The notes: generated by a model from the sequence alone, not told the origin. Counted from the first letter of the stretch, positions 1 through 9,540 are shown. The stretch is DNA of 64,000 bases from Methanocellales archaeon (GCA_030018435.1 JASEEY010000002.1:47780-111779), one strand, 5' to 3'. Translations and numbers: made by a program.

Positions 1-78
1 TCCACAACTTACAGAAACGACCTTCCTTTAAAAAGTTGGTTAAAAGCCAGGTGCTCTGCCTAACTGAGCTACGAGCCC
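1..78 (-). tRNA. tRNA-Lys (UUU), 5' exon plus start of an intron, cut by window edge
   Basis: Read on the minus strand, bases 78 to 41 fold as a tRNA 5' half: acceptor strand GGGCTCG, a D-arm (GCTC...GAGC), anticodon 5' stem CCTGG and loop CTTTTA, so the anticodon is UUU (Lys). The expected 3' stem CCAGG does not follow. Instead ACCAACTTTTTAAAGG begins at base 40, as for an archaeal bulge-helix-bulge intron after position 37. The intron runs out of the window at base 1, so the 3' exon is not visible. The intron start closely resembles that of tRNA-Gly at 54.1 kb. Confidence 0.85.
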
Positions 79-284
79 TTCTTTTGAACCTCTGCTCAAA
101 GATGGATATGCGACATTCAAGCTCAGATACATTTACAACTCCAGACAAACCCTCACCATCGTTGTAGAAACCGGTTGACTGCACCGCTAATGCAATGCAT
201 TTATCTCATTTAAACTTTTCTCTCTCCACTGCAATTTAACAGAAAATATAATCTCTTTGCATGTATTATAATCTTTTCGATGCC

Positions 285-1511
285 ATGAAAATAAGATTTC
301 TCGGTGGATGTAGGGAAGTAGGGAGATCAGCGATTCTCGTAGACGGCATCCTCTTGGATTATGGGATGAAGCCATGCAATCCTCCGCTATATCCGCTTAA
401 TGGCTTACGTCCGTCATCCATCATCGTATCACACGCTCATCTGGACCATTCCGGCGTGGTTGCAAACCTGATGGATTTAAGGCCAGGGGTATTCATGACG
501 CCGGTCACGCGCGACTTATCATTATTATTGGCCCATGATACGCTGAAAATCTCTAAACGGCAAGGCATCTTCCCGTTCGACATGGAGGATGTGCAACTCT
601 TGATGCAGCGAGTCCAGCCGGTAACATATCAGGACTGTTTCCAAGTAGACGGCTACTCGGTCAGACTTTTTGATGCAGGACACATCCCTGGGAGCGCATC
701 TATCCATCTTGACGGCGAGAAACGACTGCTCTACACGGGTGACATCAACACGCTAAATACGAGACTGTTAAATGGAGCATATGGTAGATATCCAGATGCA
801 GATGTGCTGATCATCGAGAGCACGTATTTCGGGAGAACTCATCCTAATAGAAAAGAATTAGAACGCCAATTCGTCGAATCGATCATTCAGACGCTGGACG
901 ATGGTGGAAGCGCGATACTCCCGTGCTTTGCGATAGGGAGGACGCAGGAAATCCTGATGATTCTGGATGCGTATGGTCTCAGTCCGTATGTGGATGGGAT
1001 GGGTGTGGATGTGCAGCAGGTGCTCGAGAGACACCCTTCTTATTTGAGAGACATCGATGAACTTCAGGATGCATTTAACAATGCCAAGGTCGTCGAGCCT
1101 GAGCACCGCTCCTTGATACTCAAAGAACCATCCATTATCGTTACCACGGCAGGGATGTTAAATGGGGGGCCAGTGCTTTATTATCTGGGCAAGGTGCATG
1201 ACGACCCCAGAAGCAAGATCCTTCTGACAGGGTATCAGATAGAAGGAACCAATGGATGGAGCGCACTGGAAAGAGGGTATGTGGAAATAGATGGTGAGAT
1301 GATACCGCTCAACATGCAGGTTGAGTATTATGACTTTTCTGCTCACGCCGATGATGCGCAGCTTAAGAAACTCATCAAAGGATGTAAAAATGTAGGGATG
1401 GTGTTTCCCGTGCATGGCGATGATGCTGAGGTTTTTGCTCAGTGGATTAGGAATAATTGCAGCTGTGACGCGATTGCGCCAAAAAACGGGGATGAAATTA
1501 TACTGGATTGA
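285..1511 (+). CDS. Beta-CASP metallo-beta-lactamase ribonuclease (aCPSF2-like)
   Basis: Predicted RNA-processing nuclease of the beta-CASP metallo-beta-lactamase family, 408 aa. The metal-binding motif HAHLDH is at residues 50-55, with further ligands at His133 (GHIPGS) and Asp153 (YTGD). C-terminal beta-CASP signatures include TTAGML, SAHADD and a final HGDD. It lacks the N-terminal KH domains of aCPSF1, and its length fits the shorter archaeal aCPSF2-type enzymes. An in-frame ATG lies eight codons upstream (261). I chose 285 because the catalytic-fold beta strand starts directly there and a TATA-like AT stretch near 247 would place the transcript start close to it. It likely acts in mRNA decay or 3' end processing in the cytoplasm; the exact activity is inferred. 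Confidence 0.85.
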   Translation: MKIRFLGGCREVGRSAILVDGILLDYGMKPCNPPLYPLNGLRPSSIIVSHAHLDHSGVVANLMDLRPGVFMTPVTRDLSLLLAHDTLKISKRQGIFPFDMEDVQLLMQRVQPVTYQDCFQVDGYSVRLFDAGHIPGSASIHLDGEKRLLYTGDINTLNTRLLNGAYGRYPDADVLIIESTYFGRTHPNRKELERQFVESIIQTLDDGGSAILPCFAIGRTQEILMILDAYGLSPYVDGMGVDVQQVLERHPSYLRDIDELQDAFNNAKVVEPEHRSLILKEPSIIVTTAGMLNGGPVLYYLGKVHDDPRSKILLTGYQIEGTNGWSALERGYVEIDGEMIPLNMQVEYYDFSAHADDAQLKKLIKGCKNVGMVFPVHGDDAEVFAQWIRNNCSCDAIAPKNGDEIILD

Positions 1512-1598
1512 AACAGATTGAATTAAAACAAACCGCATAATTTTTATAGGATGAGCTATAATGTGCCCCCAATTGTTAATGATTAACGAGGTGGAATT

Positions 1599-1781
1599 GT
1601 GGATATAGCTGAATACGTAATCCTTTGCGAACGATGCAAAACCCTTGTAATGGACGGCACCTCCAGTGAGGATGGTGAAGAACCCACCGCTTTGGAACTG
1701 TGGAGGAAAGAGAACCGACCAGGGATCCCGCACTGTCCAAAGTGCTGGTGTACGAGTTTGTCCATTCAAAAAAGAAGGTAA
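1599..1781 (+). CDS. Small zinc-ribbon protein, function unknown
   Basis: 60 aa protein with two CxxC knuckles (CERC at 10-13 and CPKC near 46-49), enough for one zinc ribbon, and an acidic Glu/Asp-rich linker between them. It starts at GTG 1599, preceded by a good ribosome-binding site (GAGGTGG, about 1588-1594). I do not recognise a family. An opposite-strand frame of equal length overlaps it, but the paired cysteines and the ribosome-binding site favour this strand. Confidence 0.6.
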   Translation: MDIAEYVILCERCKTLVMDGTSSEDGEEPTALELWRKENRPGIPHCPKCWCTSLSIQKRR

Positions 1782-1859
1782 TTAATTAAAAAAAGGGTTG
1801 CTAATCTAATAGACTTAAATCAACAACCCTAATTTCTAACTAAAAAATCTAGAGTTAAA

Positions 1860-2060
1860 CTATACCACTTCAGCTATAGCGAATCGACGCATGACTTTGT
1901 TAATTTTAATCTTAATCTCGTCGCCCACCTTCGTGTTGGGAACAAATATCACAAACCCCTCGATGCGGGCAATTCCGTCCCCTTCTCTAGCCATATCCTC
2001 TATCTTCACGTCGTACGTTTCCCCCTCTGTTACAGGGGCACTTGATTCTTTTCTATACAA
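1860..2060 (-). CDS. TRAM-domain RNA-binding protein
   Basis: 66 aa protein made almost entirely of one TRAM domain ([46 protein letters not shown]). TRAM proteins are small beta-barrel RNA-binding proteins; stand-alone archaeal ones have been proposed to act as RNA chaperones, much as bacterial cold-shock proteins do. The start is TTG at 2060, with GAGGTG six bases upstream. It is a single gene, convergent with the zinc-ribbon gene and divergent from the DUF4389-like gene, with which it shares an upstream region. Confidence 0.85.
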   Translation of the reverse strand: MYRKESSAPVTEGETYDVKIEDMAREGDGIARIEGFVIFVPNTKVGDEIKIKINKVMRRFAIAEVV

Positions 2061-2146
2061 AACTTACACCTCTATCTCTGTATACATGACATAAGTCATG
2101 TTGTTAACAGAAATACCACCGGAAGTTTATAAAGGTTTGGCTGATA

Positions 2147-2473
2147 ATGGGCGGGTTGGTGATAAATGTGGCTAAAGGACTCCAACAACTATTTGTGTAT
2201 GAACGAGATGCCAGCAGAATCGAACTGATAATTCGAATATTTTATTCGATGGCGATAGGCCTGGTATTGGGCATTTATGGTCTCCTTGCGAACATCTGTC
2301 TGTTTATTCAGTGGTTCGTGATATTGATACTTGGGCGCAGAAACGAATCATTGAGCAATTTTGTCAAGGGATATCTGGAATATTTTGTGTCCATACAGTC
2401 GTATCTCAACTGGATGACCGACGAGCGCCCCGGCATCATGCCAAAAGCAGTGGAGATACATATAAAGAAATAG
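2147..2473 (+). CDS. DUF4389-like two-helix membrane protein
   Basis: 108 aa protein with two hydrophobic helices (about 28-50 and 53-66) followed by a soluble tail. The tail contains the SYLNWMTDERPG motif typical of DUF4389 proteins. The function is unknown and the location is the cytoplasmic membrane. ATG 2147 gives the longest reading. A TATA-like element (TTTATAAAG, about 2124-2132) would put transcription near 2155, so GTG 2159 is an alternative, nearly leaderless start. Confidence 0.65.
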   Translation: MGGLVINVAKGLQQLFVYERDASRIELIIRIFYSMAIGLVLGIYGLLANICLFIQWFVILILGRRNESLSNFVKGYLEYFVSIQSYLNWMTDERPGIMPKAVEIHIKK

Positions 2474-2476
2474 GTG

Positions 2477-3115
2477 CTAACGCACTCTCCATTTCATCAA
2501 AATGCCCTCATCCATATTTTCAACGCCCAATAACTCTAATTTTATGGGCTCTTTAAATCCCGCTCCGTCCACGAGCGTTGGCGCATCCTTCCCACCAATG
2601 ATCATATTTCCGATGTACACGTAGACCTCATCGACCAAACCCTCACAAATCAACCCCCAGTTGAGCGTTGCACCACCCTCCACCATCAGTCTATTGATGC
2701 CTCTACTTTTCAGTTCACCGAGCAATTCTGGCAGTGAAACATGCTTGTCGCCAACTATGATGATCTCCGCCTTTTCCCTCAGCGCCTCAACTCTTTCGTA
2801 GGGCGCGGATCTGGATACAGCGATAATCGTTGGGCCGTCTTTTCTGGAGATGACTTCCGCATCCATGGGCGTTCTCGCCATGCTATCCACAACCACTCGA
2901 GTCGGATTTTTTCCCCCAGACCTCACGGTTAAACCAGGGTTATCCGCCAAAACAGTGCCTATGCCGACCATTATGGCGTCTGCGCCCGCTCTAAGCTCAT
3001 CAACCCGCTTCATATCGGCATCGCTCGATATTCTTATTTGCTTGCGTTCGTACGTGGATATTTTACCATCAGCGCTCATCGCAGCATTGATAAAGACGAA
3101 TGGTCTGGATTTCAT
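2477..3115 (-). CDS. arfC: 2,5-diamino-6-ribosylamino-pyrimidinone 5'-phosphate reductase
   Basis: 212 aa enzyme of archaeal riboflavin/F420 biosynthesis that reduces the ribosylamino side chain of the pyrimidine intermediate with NAD(P)H. It matches the RibD C-terminal (DHFR-like) domain. Seen are the N-terminal INAAMSADGKI, the GADAIMVGIGTVLADNP loop, the NADP-binding stretch PTRVVVDS and the MVEGGATLNWGL motif. The length is normal for the archaeal stand-alone form. Its ATG overlaps the stop codon of the glycosylase gene (ATGA, 3112-3115), so the two are co-transcribed and translationally coupled. Confidence 0.93.
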   Translation of the reverse strand: MKSRPFVFINAAMSADGKISTYERKQIRISSDADMKRVDELRAGADAIMVGIGTVLADNPGLTVRSGGKNPTRVVVDSMARTPMDAEVISRKDGPTIIAVSRSAPYERVEALREKAEIIIVGDKHVSLPELLGELKSRGINRLMVEGGATLNWGLICEGLVDEVYVYIGNMIIGGKDAPTLVDGAGFKEPIKLELLGVENMDEGILMKWRVR

Positions 3116-3960
3116 TTCCCGCCTCCGTAAGATCTCTCGTGGTAAAACAAATATTCCTGGGCATAGCCAGCATACTTTCCGAAATACTCCCTTGCCAGCT
3201 CGCGGATTTTGTCATCGGATACGTTTTTGTCTTGAAAATATTCCCGTCGCATAAGTCTTCTCATATGTACATCGATTGGAAACGCCTCCAACTTGTCTAA
3301 TGAAAATAGTAGGACACAATCAGCGACTTTATGCCCTACGCCCCGCAGATTCATCAACTCCTCTTTGGCATCCAGATAACTATGCTTTTTCAGTCTTTCT
3401 AAATCAAAATTATTTCCACTTACCAGTTTGGCTATTTCCAAAATCTCCCTTGCTTGCTTTTTACCGTACCGAAATCCACACATTCCTAATTTGTCCAAAG
3501 TAGTTCCTGCGATTACATCTGGTTCAGGAAAAGTATACTCTATATGATCATCGGACTTAATCACATTTCCAAAATTTTTCGAAAGATTAAAAATTACGCT
3601 CTTTATTTTCTTAATCGGAGCGTTGCGTGAGCAAACATAAGAAATCAGACATTCCCAGGGGTCCTGACTGACCAGCCGTAAACCCCTGTATCTGGCGATA
3701 GCTTCCTTCATCAATTTGTCTTTACCAATCTGTCCGTATACTTTTTCCATATCATCGTCCAATCTAAAATAACTCGCGATTTCCTCCGCAGCAAGATCTG
3801 ACTTTACAGTTAGAATCTCATCTTCCTGCTTTGCCAAGATGACGGAGTTTTTCACAACACCTATCCATTCATCTCCTTTTTTCTGCCATCTAAAGACCTG
3901 GCCACAGCGCAGCGTGTGGTCTAGATTAAAGATCTGTACAGGTATTTGATGTAGTTTCAT
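3112..3960 (-). CDS. ogg: 8-oxoguanine DNA glycosylase/AP lyase (Ogg family)
   Basis: 282 aa base-excision repair enzyme. It has the OGG1-type N-terminal signature CGQVFRWQ near residue 20, a helix-hairpin-helix LRGVGHKVAD with the Schiff-base lysine (Lys211), and the catalytic aspartate in PIDVHMRR (Asp230). It removes 8-oxoguanine and nicks the strand. I chose ATG 3960 over the GTG two codons upstream because GGAGAG lies five bases before the ATG. It is divergent from the RPA operon, so two repair units share the region 3961-4038. Confidence 0.92.
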   Translation of the reverse strand: MKLHQIPVQIFNLDHTLRCGQVFRWQKKGDEWIGVVKNSVILAKQEDEILTVKSDLAAEEIASYFRLDDDMEKVYGQIGKDKLMKEAIARYRGLRLVSQDPWECLISYVCSRNAPIKKIKSVIFNLSKNFGNVIKSDDHIEYTFPEPDVIAGTTLDKLGMCGFRYGKKQAREILEIAKLVSGNNFDLERLKKHSYLDAKEELMNLRGVGHKVADCVLLFSLDKLEAFPIDVHMRRLMRREYFQDKNVSDDKIRELAREYFGKYAGYAQEYLFYHERSYGGGK

Positions 3961-4038
3961 TTCCACTCTCCGATGCTTTTTTATCTTTTTGACCCTTTAT
4001 ATCAATACGTCCTGTGATTTATAAAAGGGGGGCTCTTG

Positions 4039-5043
4039 ATGGGTAGCAAATTAGCGCCCCATCTTCGAGAAATAAAAAGGGCGCTGGATAAGAGCATTGA
4101 AGACGAAAAACTAGTGGCGGATTTTAAAAAACTGGTAGAGGATTATAAGGTACCGATCGAAGAGGCTAAGAGGAGTATAATCAAAAAATATAGCAAAGTT
4201 GTCGCGGCAGCTGGGAAGCCACCTGGATCCACTTCTAACGATCGCAGCGTTAAAAACTTGAGCCAGTTAAAAAGCGGCGATAAAGCTGTGAACGTTGTTT
4301 GCAGAGTCCTCGAAGCCAAGCAGATGAGCATAAGAACGAAAGACGGACAAAAAGACATCATTGGTGGCATAATCGCTGATGAAAGTACCAAGTTGCCTTT
4401 TACATCTTGGGTAATATCTCCCGTAATCTCGGAGGGGGACGTTATCAGAATTGAAAACGCATACGTCAAGGCGTGGCAGGGAATACCTACCGTCAGCATA
4501 GGCGAGCGCACAAACATGGTCAAGGTCGATGATGTACTACCACCCAAAACAGAGCTCAGCGCATCAAAACGACTCACCATAGGTGATGCAATCGCCAGGG
4601 ATGGTGTATTCGATGTGATGGTAGAAGGAGATGTCCTATCCATTCGTCCGGGATCTGGTTTGATTGCTAGATGCCCGGAGTGCAAGAGGATGGTTCAAAA
4701 AAGACTCTGCAGAGTGCACGGGAAGGTGGATGCACAGCTGGACATGAGGGTCAAGGCGATTTTAGATGATGGAACCGGCGCGTTGACAATCGTGCTGAAT
4801 AAAGAGCTAACCGAATGTCTGTATGGTAAATCGATGGAGATGTCGCAGAAACTTGCTGCAGAGGCAGGGGCCGGTGCGGTGGAAGAAGAGATAAGGAGAA
4901 AACTTGTGGGAACGCCACTTGCGGTCAGGGGGAATGTATCAAAAGGGGAATATGGCGTCGCCCTTGTAGCCAAGGAGGCACGGGTGCCGGAGAGCAAGTT
5001 AGAGAATGAGATGGTAAAGTTTCTGAGGGATGTCTGTGACTGA
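4039..5043 (+). CDS. rpa1: Replication protein A (single-stranded DNA-binding protein)
   Basis: 334 aa ssDNA-binding protein for replication and repair. After an N-terminal helical part (1-55) come OB folds (about 73-165 and 180-310). Within the second lies a zinc finger with Cys212, Cys215, Cys224 and His227 (CPEC...CRVH). ATG 4039 is used, with a G-rich AAAGGGGGG upstream; a TTG one codon earlier is less likely. It is the first gene of an operon with the RPA-associated protein, phosphoesterase and Lhr helicase. Its stop overlaps the next gene by 14 bases. Confidence 0.93.
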   Translation: MGSKLAPHLREIKRALDKSIEDEKLVADFKKLVEDYKVPIEEAKRSIIKKYSKVVAAAGKPPGSTSNDRSVKNLSQLKSGDKAVNVVCRVLEAKQMSIRTKDGQKDIIGGIIADESTKLPFTSWVISPVISEGDVIRIENAYVKAWQGIPTVSIGERTNMVKVDDVLPPKTELSASKRLTIGDAIARDGVFDVMVEGDVLSIRPGSGLIARCPECKRMVQKRLCRVHGKVDAQLDMRVKAILDDGTGALTIVLNKELTECLYGKSMEMSQKLAAEAGAGAVEEEIRRKLVGTPLAVRGNVSKGEYGVALVAKEARVPESKLENEMVKFLRDVCD

Positions 5044-5974
5044 ACGAGAGTTGGCATGGAGGATCTTCGCAGGGGAGTTTAACAGGGCAGACCTTCAGCA
5101 TAGTGAAGGCGATGATAGAGCGCCCAATTACATCATCACGCCCACTGGCGCAAAATGCAACAGACTGTTCGTGGTTGGAGTTGCAACGGAAATTGACAAC
5201 ATCGGTGCAGAGGAGGACCTATGGAGGGTTAGGGTGTCTGATCCAACTGGGGTCTTTACGATTTATGCGGGACAGTATCAACCAGAGGCAGCCATATTCT
5301 TTTCGGAGCTTCAAATCCCCGCGTTCATAGCAGTCACCGGCAAAGCCAAGATATACGCGCCAGAGGACAGAACTGTGTATACGTCTATCCGTTCGGAAGA
5401 TGTCAATATCGTTAATGCCGATGTGAGGGATAGGTGGGTCTTGAATACGGCGGAGCGAACTATGGAGCGGATAAATGCGATGAAGCTCGCGTTATCCCCT
5501 AATATGCATGGAGAAGAGCTGCGTGATTACTTCAGAGGCAAAATAAGTATGGAATTGGCAGATGGAATCGTCATGGCGCTTGACCATTACCACATTACAG
5601 AAACGTATCTCCGCCAGCTGGTTGACATGACCAGAGGTGCGGTGGAGGGTATTTCTAAAGATGTTAGCAAGAAGCCCGAGTACATCATCGCCAAGCCCAC
5701 GCTTCCCAAGGTTGTGGGGGAGAAAAAAGAGGGGGAATACATCGTCGCAGGTCTTGGCAGCAAGGATAAGGCGAAGAAAGCACCAGAGCCAAAAGAGGTC
5801 ATGTTTAGTTTGCTTGAAAAAATGGACCAAGGAGACGGTATCGGTTACTTGGACCTGATCAACGCTGCACGTAAACACAATCTTTCTAGTGACACAGCTG
5901 AGAGTGCCATTAGAGAACTCATGGATGAAGGGCGTTGTTACGAGCCCAAAATTGGAATTTTGAAGAAAGTGTAA
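5030..5974 (+). CDS. rpap1: RPA-associated protein (COG3390)
   Basis: 314 aa OB-fold protein of the COG3390 family, which in haloarchaea is encoded next to RPA and forms a complex with it. The N-terminal half (about 1-120) has the OB-like pattern with ITPTGAKCNRLFVVGVATEI and VRVSDPTGVFTIYAGQYQP. The C-terminal 70 residues look like a winged helix (EKMDQGDGIGYLDLINAARK...AIRELMDEGRCYEPKIG). It overlaps rpa1 and is followed directly by rpe. The role in ssDNA handling is inferred from family and context. Confidence 0.9.
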   Translation: MSVTERELAWRIFAGEFNRADLQHSEGDDRAPNYIITPTGAKCNRLFVVGVATEIDNIGAEEDLWRVRVSDPTGVFTIYAGQYQPEAAIFFSELQIPAFIAVTGKAKIYAPEDRTVYTSIRSEDVNIVNADVRDRWVLNTAERTMERINAMKLALSPNMHGEELRDYFRGKISMELADGIVMALDHYHITETYLRQLVDMTRGAVEGISKDVSKKPEYIIAKPTLPKVVGEKKEGEYIVAGLGSKDKAKKAPEPKEVMFSLLEKMDQGDGIGYLDLINAARKHNLSSDTAESAIRELMDEGRCYEPKIGILKKV

Positions 5975-5976
5975 CG

Positions 5977-6744
5977 ATGATTAGATCCATTCTAGATGCG
6001 CCAGTATTGGTTGCCGAACGTCGCAAGCGAATTTTAGTTGCAGCAGACCTTCATCTGGGAATCGAACATGAGTTGCGTAGGAGTGGGGTTACCATTCCAA
6101 GCCAGACCGAGAAATTGTTCAATCGACTGCTCGACCACATGGGACAAACTGATCCAGATAGGTTGCTCTTACTTGGAGATATAAGGCATAACATTCCATG
6201 GATTTCACACCAGGAGGCAGGGGAAATTCCAAAATTTCTGGGCAAGCTGGCAAGACATGTACCAATCGACATCGTTCCTGGAAATCATGACGGAGGGATG
6301 CACTCGTTAATACCAAGTGATGCAGACATTACGTTCCATCCATCAAAAGGCATTGTCATGGATGGCGTTGGATACTTCCATGGACATACCTGGCCCTCTG
6401 CGGATGTGCTCTCCGTAGAACGTGTACTGGTGGCGCATAATCATCCCATGGTGCGTTTTGTCGATTCATTGGGGCATGTGAGCATTGAGCCAGCCTGGAT
6501 CCTGGCAACTCTCGATGCCGATGTTCTGCTGAAGCGCTACAAATCCATAAAAACCAAAGAGGTAATGGTGATGCCTGCGTTTAATGAGCTGTGCGGTGGA
6601 ACATCGTTCAACACTTCGACACCAAAGACGTTGCTCGGTCCCATTTTCACCTCTGGAGCAATTGGATTGGAGGAAGCAGAGGTTTACCTGCTTGACGGGA
6701 CACATATCGGGAAAATCAAAGACTTGAGAAGGTTGGGTGAGTAG
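5977..6744 (+). CDS. rpe: RPA-associated calcineurin-like phosphoesterase
   Basis: 255 aa metallophosphoesterase. The five-motif calcineurin pattern is present: DLHLG (24-28), GDIRHN (67-72), PGNHDG (101-106), GHTWP and AHNHP. The homologous haloarchaeal gene (rpe) sits third in the rpa1-rpap1-rpe operon, as here. The substrate is unknown. I start at ATG 5977, two bases after the rpap1 stop. An in-frame ATG at 5935 lies inside rpap1 and adds an unlikely N-terminus. Confidence 0.9.
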   Translation: MIRSILDAPVLVAERRKRILVAADLHLGIEHELRRSGVTIPSQTEKLFNRLLDHMGQTDPDRLLLLGDIRHNIPWISHQEAGEIPKFLGKLARHVPIDIVPGNHDGGMHSLIPSDADITFHPSKGIVMDGVGYFHGHTWPSADVLSVERVLVAHNHPMVRFVDSLGHVSIEPAWILATLDADVLLKRYKSIKTKEVMVMPAFNELCGGTSFNTSTPKTLLGPIFTSGAIGLEEAEVYLLDGTHIGKIKDLRRLGE

Positions 6745-9540
6745 ATGGGTGCATTTGACCTCCTAGATCCCAGGATTCAAGAGGCGCTTAGGGAAAGGAA
6801 TTTTTTAGCGCCTACGAAACCACAGGAGTTAGCTATTCCTCCAATATCAGAGGGCGAAAACGTACTGCTCATAGCGCCCACTGGCGCAGGCAAAACCGAG
6901 GCGGCTGTTTTGCCCATCTTTCATCGGTTGTTGGATAAGAGGAAGAAGGGCATCTCTGCACTCTACATCACGCCGCTCAGAGCGCTGAACAGGGACATGC
7001 TCCGGAGAATGGAGTGGTGGAGCGCCAAGTTGGGCATCGGCATCTCCGTCAGGCATGGCGATACTTCTGCACAGGAGCGCAGGAGACAGGTTTTGCATCC
7101 ACCAGATATATTGATCACGACGCCCGAGACGTTGCAGGCGATGTTCACGGGCAGGAGACTAAGGGAAATACTAGCAGGCGTGTCATACGTCATCGTCGAT
7201 GAGGTTCACGAGTTAGCAGGATCCAAAAGGGGTGCACAGCTTGCTATCGGTCTGGAGAGATTGGTCGAGATTGCAGGAGAGTTTCAGCGTGTGGGATTGT
7301 CTGCAACGGTGGGAAGGCCAGAAGAGGTGGCAAAATTCCTAGTCGGGACGAATAGAAGTGCGGAAGTCATTGAGGTCTCGATTGCCAAGTCGCTGAACTT
7401 CGAGGTGATCAGTCCTGAACCGATGCGTCAGGATTTCAAGGATGCAAAAAAATTAGTAACGTCGCCTGAGATGGCGGCGCATCTGCGATATATTAGCTCC
7501 ATAGTTCAGCAGAAGAAATCCACGCTTATCTTCGTCAACACCAGGCAGTCTGCAGAGGCGCTTGGCTCGCGATTTCATCTGCTTGGAGCTGACATTGGCG
7601 TGCACCACAGCTCCCTCTCAAAGGAGACGAGAATAGATGCAGAGGATGCGTTTAAGAGGGGCGACATCAAAGCGTTGATTTGTACATCTTCAATGGAGCT
7701 GGGCATCGACATCGGCGACATCGAGCACATTGTTCAGTATGCATCACCTAGGCAGGTAACTCGCTTGCTCCAGCGAGTAGGGCGCTCAGGACATAAGTTA
7801 GATGAGATATCTAGGGGGACGATAGTCGCAACCCATCCGGACGACATCGCCGAATCATGGGCTATCACGCGCAGGGCATACGCTGGAGAAATTGAGCCAA
7901 TTGAGCTTCATGCCGCCGGCGATGCGCTCGCGAATCAAATTTGTGGAATTGCGTTAGACCTTGGAAAGATGGACATTGATAGCCTTCACAAAATCATTTG
8001 CAGAGCCTACCCATTCCGGGATATAACGCGTGCTCAGTTGCTTAAAACAATTCAACAATTAAGCGAGCAGCGATTGCTCTGGTTAGAGGGAAACAACATA
8101 GGACGCAAAAGAAGAACTTGGCAGTATTTCTACGAGAATCTCTCCATGATTCCAGACGAGAAGCGATACGAAATATACGATGTAATTCGTCGTCGTCCCG
8201 TGGGCAGTCTGGATGAAGCATTTGTGGTTAACTTTGCATCTCCCGGAAAAACGTTCATCACCAAAGGTGACATGTGGCGCATACTGGAGTTGTCAGAGGG
8301 CGAGATAAAGGTGGAGCCAGTTGAGACGCCAAGCGGAGAGATACCTTCCTGGGCGGGTGAGGAGATTCCCGTGCCATATGAGGTGGCACAGGAGGTCGGA
8401 CACATCAGAGCAAAAATTGCCAACATGTTGAATAGGTCGGATGAGGCGATAGTTAGGGAACTAAGAAAGACCTACCCAACTGATGCATTCGGCGTTAAAA
8501 AAGTGATAGAATTGGTCCGGGCACAAGATCAGGGTGGGTTCCCGCTTCCAACGGATGAGCGCATCACCATCGAGGGTGATGATACATCGGTCATCATCAA
8601 TGCGTGCTTTGGGCACAAGGTGAACGAGACGTTAGGAAGGGTCATTGCGTCATTGCTAACTGCGCGCTTTGGCAGCAGCGTGGCGATGCAAGTTGACCCA
8701 TACAGGATCAAACTGAAACTACCCAAGCAACTGTCATTGGCAGAGATACGCAATCTTATCTCAAACATCAAACCCGAATACATAGGGCCTATCATCGAGA
8801 TGACGCTCAAAAATACCTCGCTGTTAAAGTGGAAGATCGTTCACGTTGCAAGGAAGTTCGGCGCTCTGAATCATGATATTGATTACTCGCACATCAGTAT
8901 GGACAAATTGCTCGGCATTTTTTATGGCACGCCCATGTACGAAGAGACCGTGCGAGAGATATTCCACGATAAATTAGATGTTCGCAGGGCAGAGGAAGTA
9001 CTAAAAAGGGTGCGCAGCGGTGAGGTAGAACTTGCCTCATCCAATCTCAGTCCAATCGGACTTGCATGCGTACCATCTGGCGTGGAGTTAATCGCTCCTG
9101 AGAGGGCTGACGAATCGATCTTGCTCGCGCTCAAGGAACGCATCTTTAACGATAGAGTTATACTTTTCTGTGTCAACTGCAAGAAATGGAAATGTCTCAA
9201 AAAGGTGGCTCATGTTTCACAAACGCCACACTGTCCTCTCTGTGAGTCCAGAATGATAGCTGCGCTCAAGCCTTGGGAAGGAGAGGAGATTAAACTTACT
9301 CAGAGAGTCAACAAACTAAAATCAAAAGATGACAAGGCGAGGGTGCGCAGGGTGTTCAGAAATGCAAACCTCGTTCTCTCGCATGGAAAAGCTGCAGTCA
9401 TCGCGTTGGCAGGTCGAGGGCTTGGTCCAGAAATGGCTTCGCGGGTGATTCAAAGGCAAAGAGAGGATGAGGCATCGTTTTACAAAGATATACTAAAAGC
9501 CGAGCGGGCATATATGAGAACGAGGCGCTTCTGGGATTGA
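6745..9540 (+). CDS. lhr: Lhr-family ATP-dependent DNA helicase
   Basis: 931 aa superfamily-2 helicase. Walker A APTGAGKTE (Lys50), Walker B DEVH (152-155), GLSAT (motif III, about 186) and a C-terminal RecA domain with TSSMELGIDIGDIEHIVQ and QRVGRSGH. The Lhr-specific winged-helix and beta-barrel domains follow. Near residues 809-832 are Cys pairs (CVNC, CPLC) that could bind zinc. Archaeal Lhr proteins unwind forked DNA and RNA-DNA hybrids. The ATG follows the rpe stop directly, which places this helicase in the RPA operon and supports a repair role. Confidence 0.92.
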   Translation: MGAFDLLDPRIQEALRERNFLAPTKPQELAIPPISEGENVLLIAPTGAGKTEAAVLPIFHRLLDKRKKGISALYITPLRALNRDMLRRMEWWSAKLGIGISVRHGDTSAQERRRQVLHPPDILITTPETLQAMFTGRRLREILAGVSYVIVDEVHELAGSKRGAQLAIGLERLVEIAGEFQRVGLSATVGRPEEVAKFLVGTNRSAEVIEVSIAKSLNFEVISPEPMRQDFKDAKKLVTSPEMAAHLRYISSIVQQKKSTLIFVNTRQSAEALGSRFHLLGADIGVHHSSLSKETRIDAEDAFKRGDIKALICTSSMELGIDIGDIEHIVQYASPRQVTRLLQRVGRSGHKLDEISRGTIVATHPDDIAESWAITRRAYAGEIEPIELHAAGDALANQICGIALDLGKMDIDSLHKIICRAYPFRDITRAQLLKTIQQLSEQRLLWLEGNNIGRKRRTWQYFYENLSMIPDEKRYEIYDVIRRRPVGSLDEAFVVNFASPGKTFITKGDMWRILELSEGEIKVEPVETPSGEIPSWAGEEIPVPYEVAQEVGHIRAKIANMLNRSDEAIVRELRKTYPTDAFGVKKVIELVRAQDQGGFPLPTDERITIEGDDTSVIINACFGHKVNETLGRVIASLLTARFGSSVAMQVDPYRIKLKLPKQLSLAEIRNLISNIKPEYIGPIIEMTLKNTSLLKWKIVHVARKFGALNHDIDYSHISMDKLLGIFYGTPMYEETVREIFHDKLDVRRAEEVLKRVRSGEVELASSNLSPIGLACVPSGVELIAPERADESILLALKERIFNDRVILFCVNCKKWKCLKKVAHVSQTPHCPLCESRMIAALKPWEGEEIKLTQRVNKLKSKDDKARVRRVFRNANLVLSHGKAAVIALAGRGLGPEMASRVIQRQREDEASFYKDILKAERAYMRTRRFWD

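Noticed and set aside
1158..1769. 203-codon minus-strand frame opposite the beta-CASP gene and the zinc-ribbon gene
   Set aside because: Overlaps two better supported genes, no motif, no ribosome-binding site.
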